Shown here: positions 6,991 to 10,631 of the stretch, piece by piece | Numbering within the stretch: position 1 is the first letter of the stretch | How the letters are laid out: each line of letters begins with the position of its first letter | Source: Candidatus Moraniibacteriota bacterium | GTDB lineage: Bacteria; Patescibacteriota; Minisyncoccia; Moranbacterales; GCA-2747515 | NCBI GenBank assembly: GCA_029933995.1 | Contig: JAOZNB010000035.1 | Location: forward strand, 1,564 to 12,194 | Length of the DNA stretch: 10,631 nucleotides | Direction: 5' to 3' | Position numbers and translations under genes: made by a program | Notes under the pieces: model-generated | What the model was told of the DNA's origin: nothing | What the model saw: only the letters and a program-made list of their open reading frames with translations | The model's database searches: none

Positions 6991-7020
6991 ATTGTTATTA
7001 TATATAAAACATATATTTTT

Positions 7021-7026
7021 AGGAGG
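7021..7026 (+). promoter_or_regulatory. Strong Shine-Dalgarno of ugd
   Basis: AGGAGG lies 8 nt before ATG at 7035 and fixes the start. It is the only clear Shine-Dalgarno in front of any gene in the window; the other starts have AT-rich leaders. Confidence 0.85.
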
Positions 7027-7034
7027 ATGCAAAA

Positions 7035-8390
7035 ATGAGCGAAAGAATTGCGATTTTTGGAACGGGATATGTTGGACTTGTGACAGGCGTTTGTCTTGCG
7101 CGTGTTGGTAATACTGTCACGTGTGTAGATATCGATGAAGATAAAATTAAATTATTGCAAGAGGGTAAGTGTCCAATTTACGAGCCAATGTTACAAGAAT
7201 ATCTGGAGGAAATGATTGAATTGGGTCGGTTGAGTTTTACAACTGAGGCACAAGAAGCTGTTTGGATTAATGATATAATTATGATTGCTGTCGGTACACC
7301 TCCAGATGAAGATGGTAGTGCTGATTTGCAGTATGTGCTTGAGGTTGCAACAACTATTGGTAAATATATCAATGGATATAAGGTAGTTGTGACAAAATCA
7401 ACTGTTCCACCATTAACTGGTGATAAAGTTGAGTCTGCAATTCATAGTGCAATGAAAAAATCCAGTAAACAAACCGTTTATGAGTTTGATGTTGTGTCAA
7501 ATCCAGAATTTCTCAAAGAGGGAAATGCGGTTAATGATTTTTTGAAGCCGGATCGTATCGTGATCGGTACAGATTCTGTGCGAGCACGTGAAATAATGGA
7601 ATCATTGTATCGTCCATTTATGCGACAAGGCTACAAAGTAATCTTTATGGATCGTATTAGTGCGGAATTGACGAAATATGCTGCAAATGGAATGCTTGCA
7701 TCACGCATATCCTTTATGAATGAAATTGCAAAAATTGCAGAAGGTTATGGTGCGGATATTGAGCAAATTCGACAAGGTATTGGGTCGGATACTCGTATAG
7801 GGAAGCAGTTTCTTTATACAGGTCCAGGTTATGGTGGGTCATGTTTTCCAAAAGATGTGAGTGCACTTGCACGTGCATCACGTGAGGTGCATATTGATCC
7901 AGTTTTATTGGATGCTGTGGAAGCTGTAAATAAACAGCAGAGGCATTTCTTTTTTCAGAAGGTGATGCAGTATTATAATCTGGATGTAAAGGATAAACAA
8001 TTTGCTGTGTGGGGACTGTCATTTAAAGCTGATACAGATGATGTTCGTGAGTCACCTGCTATTGTAATACTCGAATTACTTCTTGATTGTGGTGCAAAAA
8101 TTAGTGCATATGATCCTGAAGCACGAGAGAATTTTTCTTCACAGACTTATCCAGGAAAGCATGAAAATATGTCATATAATGATAATCAGTATGGTGTACT
8201 TTCTGACGCAGATGCGTTAATCATTCTTACGGAGTGGCCACGATTTCGTGCGCCTGATTTGATGAGAATTCGGGATGAACTGACAGACGTAGTTATATTT
8301 GATGCACGCAATTTACTGGAACCAACAGATGTTGCAGCTCAAGGTATTAAATATATAAGCATAGGACGAAAAGACACTTTTCCACAATAG
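7035..8390 (+). CDS. ugd: UDP-glucose 6-dehydrogenase
   Basis: This 451-residue protein has the usual length for UDP-glucose/GDP-mannose dehydrogenases. It oxidises UDP-glucose to UDP-glucuronate with two NAD in the cytoplasm, supplying acidic sugar for surface polysaccharide. The NAD site GTGYVGLVTG is at 9-18. Later motifs are STVPPLTGD (122-130), SNPEFLKEGNAVNDFLKPDR (155-174, with Glu158 and Glu162), ELTKYAANGM (211-220, Lys214 and Asn218), GPGYGGSCFPKD (263-274, catalytic Cys270 and Asp274) and WGLSFKADTDDVRESP (326-341). All expected catalytic residues are present. The reading frame uses the strong Shine-Dalgarno at 7021. It has its own promoter and a strong terminator 10 bp after the stop, so it is probably monocistronic. 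UDP-glucose is the likeliest substrate; another UDP-hexose is possible. Confidence 0.96.
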   Translation: MSERIAIFGTGYVGLVTGVCLARVGNTVTCVDIDEDKIKLLQEGKCPIYEPMLQEYLEEMIELGRLSFTTEAQEAVWINDIIMIAVGTPPDEDGSADLQYVLEVATTIGKYINGYKVVVTKSTVPPLTGDKVESAIHSAMKKSSKQTVYEFDVVSNPEFLKEGNAVNDFLKPDRIVIGTDSVRAREIMESLYRPFMRQGYKVIFMDRISAELTKYAANGMLASRISFMNEIAKIAEGYGADIEQIRQGIGSDTRIGKQFLYTGPGYGGSCFPKDVSALARASREVHIDPVLLDAVEAVNKQQRHFFFQKVMQYYNLDVKDKQFAVWGLSFKADTDDVRESPAIVILELLLDCGAKISAYDPEARENFSSQTYPGKHENMSYNDNQYGVLSDADALIILTEWPRFRAPDLMRIRDELTDVVIFDARNLLEPTDVAAQGIKYISIGRKDTFPQ

Positions 8391-8400
8391 TGGATAGTGC

Positions 8401-8434
8401 AAAAAGTCGGAAACAAAATTGTTTCCGACTTTTT
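8401..8434. terminator. Perfect 16-bp stem-loop terminator after ugd
   Basis: AAAAAGTCGGAAACAA (8401-8416) pairs perfectly with TTGTTTCCGACTTTTT (8419-8434) over an AA loop. The A-run and T-run at the two ends make it terminator-like on both strands. It begins 10 bp after the ugd stop and ends 24 bp before the GT4 start. Confidence 0.88.
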
Positions 8435-8444
8435 ATATTTGTTG

Positions 8445-8450
8445 TATACT
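8445..8450 (+). promoter_or_regulatory. -10 element of the GT4 gene, possibly giving a leaderless mRNA
   Basis: TATACT ends 8 bp before ATG at 8459. Start of transcription about 7 bp downstream of the -10 would fall at roughly 8457, leaving almost no 5' leader. A TTGTTT at 8419-8424 is 20 bp upstream, too far for an ideal -35 and inside the terminator stem. Confidence 0.4.
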
Positions 8451-8458
8451 ATAGATAT

Positions 8459-9637
8459 ATGAAAAGAATACTATTTTTGAATTATGAATATCCGCCACTT
8501 GGTGGCGGTGCTGCTAATGCTACCAAATATATTTTAGATGAGTATTCTTGTCGGGATGATGTTTTTGTTGATCTCATTACTTCTTCTGTTACTAATGAAT
8601 ATGTGCAGGAGCAAGTTGGTAAAAATATAGTTATTCATAGATTGCCGATTGGTAAAAATGCGGATAATTTAAATTATCAGACAAGGTGTGAGTTAGTAAA
8701 ATACACTTTCAAAGCGTATAGATTTGCTAAGAAATTAGTTGTGCAAAATAAATATGATTTGACACATAGTTTTTTTGCAGTGCCGAGTGGAGTTATTTCT
8801 AGAAAATTGAAGAAAAAGTATGGTATACCGTATATTGTATCTTTGCGAGGTGCAGATGTGCCAGGATATAGTGAGAGATTTGAAAATTTGTACAAAGTAA
8901 TTACACCTACAATTCACAAAGTTTGGAAAGATGCACAATATGTTGTGACGAATAGTAAGGGTTTGACAGAATTGGCACAAAAAAGTTTGCCAGAACAAAA
9001 GTTTTTACAAATTTATAATGGCGTTGATACTAATTTTTATAAACCTGGAACAAGAAATGTTAATGATAGACGAAAAGAATTTAAAATTTTACTAGCATCA
9101 AGAATTTCTAAGAGAAAAGGATTTAATTATGCAATTGATGCGTTTGTGGAATTATTTGATATGTATCCACATATACGTATGCAAGTTGCAGGTGGGGAAG
9201 GAAATGCAATGGAAGGGTTGATGGAGCAGGTAAAGAGATATAATTTAGATGAGTATATTGCATTTACTGGACAATATTTTAAAGAAGAATCCTCAAAGAT
9301 ATATAACAATGCAGATGTATTTGTGATGCCATCGCTAAATGAAGGTATGAGTAATAATTTATTAGAAGCATTAGCATCGGGGTTGCCCGTACTCATGACA
9401 CCAACTGGTGGAGCAGAGGAGTTGGTGCGAAATGGAGAGAATGGATATCTAATAAAGATGAGGGATGTAGACTCTATTGTGGAGAATTTAAAAATATTAA
9501 TAGAAAATCCAGAAGTTTGTGATGGATTTGGACATGCAAGTCGTATGATTGCAGAAAGTATGAATTGGAAAAATGTTGCAGATGAATATGTGAAGCTGTA
9601 TGAGAAGGTGTTATTGCGAGAAGGTGTAACGAAGTGA
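8459..9637 (+). CDS. GT4 family glycosyltransferase (GT-B fold)
   Basis: The 392-residue protein is a retaining NDP-sugar glycosyltransferase acting at the cytoplasmic membrane face. The N-terminal lobe opens with RILFLNYEYPPLGGGAAN (3-20), the acceptor-side glycine loop of GT4. HSFFAVPSG (103-111) and SLRGADVPGY (128-137) follow. The C-terminal lobe has IYNGVD (185-190), ASRISKRKGF (213-222), FTGQ and the EX7E motif from Glu295 to Glu303 in NEGMSNNLLEALASGLPV. The frame extends upstream to GTG at 8390, but that would translate the terminator hairpin, so ATG at 8459, where the family homology begins, was chosen. The last eight residues (LLREGVTK) and the TGA stop lie in B-repeat sequence. Donor and acceptor are unknown; a role in the same surface glycan as Ugd and GT2 is inferred. 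Confidence 0.93.
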   Translation: MKRILFLNYEYPPLGGGAANATKYILDEYSCRDDVFVDLITSSVTNEYVQEQVGKNIVIHRLPIGKNADNLNYQTRCELVKYTFKAYRFAKKLVVQNKYDLTHSFFAVPSGVISRKLKKKYGIPYIVSLRGADVPGYSERFENLYKVITPTIHKVWKDAQYVVTNSKGLTELAQKSLPEQKFLQIYNGVDTNFYKPGTRNVNDRRKEFKILLASRISKRKGFNYAIDAFVELFDMYPHIRMQVAGGEGNAMEGLMEQVKRYNLDEYIAFTGQYFKEESSKIYNNADVFVMPSLNEGMSNNLLEALASGLPVLMTPTGGAEELVRNGENGYLIKMRDVDSIVENLKILIENPEVCDGFGHASRMIAESMNWKNVADEYVKLYEKVLLREGVTK

Positions 9638-9714
9638 TATTGTTAGACTTATTGATAATATCACAGAGATTGCTTCGCATGGCATAGTCAATATCATACA
9701 TGCTCGCAAAGACG
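9613..9714. repeat. Complete B element, copy 4, overlapping the 3' end of the GT4 gene
   Basis: The left arm ATTGCGAG through CGAAGTGAT (9613-9638) matches the arm at 5057-5082 in 22 of 26 positions. The right arm (9666-9714) matches the other B copies. Between them GTGATATTGTTA (9634-9645) pairs with TGATAATATCAC (9653-9664), with two G-U pairs. The element encodes the end of the GT4 protein and its stop codon; the folded transcript may also act as a 3' end structure, although it has no T-run. Confidence 0.75.
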
Positions 9715-9746
9715 TAAATATTATAGTAAAATATTAAACCATGTTG

Positions 9747-9956
9747 TGTAAAAAACAATAAATGTAAAATTTATCGTTAAAACCCACTCTGTCCTTTGGA
9801 CATCGCACCCTTTAAAAAGGTGGAGAGGTTGATAATTAAAATTATGTTAAATAAAAATACCCACCTTAAAGGAATAGGGATTGAGAAGTGGTTAAGTATA
9901 TAGTAAATTAAATTTAATATTAATGATTATTTGTAAAAAAAACAATAAATGTAAAA
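9747..9956. repeat. Direct repeat flanking A element copy 4
   Basis: A 23-bp sequence at 9747-9769 (TGTAAAAAACAATAAATG then TAAAA) recurs at 9932-9956, differing only by two extra A residues in the A-run. The A element lies between the copies. An ATG precedes each copy (9741 and 9923); the second is the start of the flippase-like gene, while the frame from the first stops after six codons. This could be a duplicated gene start or a remnant of an insertion event. Confidence 0.65.
9779..9894. repeat. Degenerate two-ended A element, copy 4
   Basis: The left end (9779-9828) keeps the TGTCC-TTT-GGACA hairpin, but the C-rich stem is changed to GCACCC...GGTGGAG, leaving CACC/GGTG pairing. The right end (9859-9894), ACCCACCTTAAAGGAATAGGG then AAGTGGTTAA, aligns with the right end of copy 3 (6832-6870) with many substitutions. 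It is the most decayed copy in the window. Confidence 0.6.
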
Positions 9957-10631
9957 CGTTTGTGAAGATAATGGTATCTTCTTTTTTAGTTTTTCTTCTC
10001 ATCATTAATGTTGATTGGCAAGAAGTATGGGGGTATATTGCAAATGCAAATGTCTATTTTATTATTGCATATTTAGTTTTTTATTTTTTGGGAATTTTGA
10101 TTAGTGCGAAGAAATGGCAAGTACTTGCACAGTTTAAAAAATTTACAAATAAATATTTTTTTTATCTCAAGACATATCTTTTAGGTACATTTTTGAATAA
10201 TTTTTTCCCGTCTTTTGTGGGTGGTGATACATATCGTGTTTATTCACTAGGCAAACCTACAAAGAGAGTTAGTGAAAGCTCTACAACAATTATTGCTGAT
10301 CGTGTCAGTGGACTTGTTGGCATTATGATTTTATCTATTATATTTGCAGTTTTAAATTATAATGTGCTAATACAACATAATATAATTGTAATTATTATAG
10401 TAGCATTAATTATTTTAACAATTGGAATTGTAGGAAGTATTTTATTTTTTAATATAAAATTGATACAATATTTTATAAATTTTCTACCACAATTTATTCA
10501 AAAATATGTAAATCAATTGGCACGATTTCGTAATGGTAAAATTTCAATAAAGACAATGTTGTACTCATTTCTATTTGCATTTGTAGGTATTGCATTTGCA
10601 AATTATCTTTTATTTATGGCAATAGGTGTGT
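9923..10631 (+). CDS. LPG_synthase_TM / flippase-like polytopic membrane protein (5' part; continues past window)
   Basis: The frame is open from ATG at 9923 to the right edge, 236 codons, with an in-frame stop upstream at 9893-9895. It matches the lysylphosphatidylglycerol synthase transmembrane-region family (AglD/MprF flippase-like; formerly UPF0104), whose members are proposed to flip or synthesise lipid-linked compounds. The hallmark NNFFPSFVGGD is at 92-102 with Arg105, followed by ADRVSGLVG (125-133). Hydrophobic segments lie at about 15-30, 44-61, 84-100, 130-145, 152-176 and 212-235; a complete member has about 300 residues or more, so roughly a quarter or more is missing. The start is AT-rich without a Shine-Dalgarno and contains a run of eight A residues in the duplicated segment. 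Together with the GT2 and GT4 genes it suggests membrane handling of a lipid-linked glycan; the substrate is unknown. Confidence 0.88.
   Translation, partial: MIICKKNNKCKTFVKIMVSSFLVFLLIINVDWQEVWGYIANANVYFIIAYLVFYFLGILISAKKWQVLAQFKKFTNKYFFYLKTYLLGTFLNNFFPSFVGGDTYRVYSLGKPTKRVSESSTTIIADRVSGLVGIMILSIIFAVLNYNVLIQHNIIVIIIVALIILTIGIVGSILFFNIKLIQYFINFLPQFIQKYVNQLARFRNGKISIKTMLYSFLFAFVGIAFANYLLFMAIGV

Noticed and set aside
6905..7034. Riboswitch in the long ugd leader
   Set aside because: Beyond the 9-bp hairpin and the B repeat arm no known aptamer pattern or terminator/antiterminator pair was recognised.
8390..8458. GTG start that would add 23 residues to the GT4 protein
   Set aside because: The added codons read straight through a perfect terminator stem and give no GT4 homology; family similarity begins at MKRILFLNYEYPP.
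9635..9637. TGA as a recoded glycine codon, as in Gracilibacteria/SR1-type codes
   Set aside because: No conserved domain in the window is interrupted by in-frame TGA, glycines in motifs use GGN codons, and TGA ends the GT4 gene at a plausible place.
7178..9758. Minus-strand open frames opposite ugd and the GT4 gene
   Set aside because: They overlap strong family matches on the plus strand and carry no recognisable motif.
3705..9894. Repeats considered as a CRISPR array
   Set aside because: Copies are hundreds of bases to kilobases apart, imperfect and palindromic, with genes rather than uniform spacers between them.

Overview
The window looks like a chromosomal stretch of an AT-rich, uncultivated-type bacterium, most likely of the Candidate Phyla Radiation (Patescibacteria). 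This placement is inference. It rests on the low G+C, the near absence of Shine-Dalgarno sequences, compact genes, and a very large secreted protein of a style common in those genomes (S8 protease, YYVRC-type beta-sandwich, GH114, FG-GAP-like repeats). TAA, TAG and TGA all end plausible genes and no gene is broken by in-frame TGA, so the standard bacterial code fits.

Left half, minus strand (transcribed right to left): a DUF4349 membrane protein (3867-4856), a UDP-glucose 4-epimerase galE (2637-3644), then 36 bp further on a giant secreted protein (2600 to beyond base 1). The giant protein combines a subtilisin-like protease, a beta-sandwich domain, a GH114 endo-alpha-1,4-polygalactosaminidase-like domain and the first copies of a 47-residue Ca-loop repeat. 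It runs off the left edge.

Right half, plus strand: a small unrecognised membrane protein (5132-5629), a polyprenyl-phosphate-type GT2 glycosyltransferase (5697-6647), UDP-glucose 6-dehydrogenase ugd (7035-8390), a GT4 glycosyltransferase (8459-9637) and a flippase-like LPG_synthase_TM protein cut by the right edge (9923 onward).

Together the genes make nucleotide sugars (UDP-Gal and possibly UDP-GalNAc by GalE, UDP-GlcA by Ugd), transfer sugars at the membrane (GT2, GT4, polytopic protein), and secrete an enzyme that may cut a galactosamine-rich polymer. That suggests synthesis and remodelling of a cell-surface glycan.

Four intergenic regions carry two families of palindromic repeats. Family A has C-rich/G-rich hairpins, one containing a TGTCC-loop-GGACA stem. 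Family B pairs an ATTGCTTCG...CGCAAAGACG arm with an ATTGCGAGGAGG...CGAAGTAAT arm. They sit at 3705-3832, 4918-5088, 6729-6990 and 9613-9894. The 387-bp gap 6648-7034, the longest without a gene, is fully occupied by a terminator, an A element, a strong promoter with a 5' hairpin, a B arm and the ugd ribosome binding site. One B arm forms the 3' end of the GT4 gene. No RNA genes, CRISPR arrays or transposases were seen.
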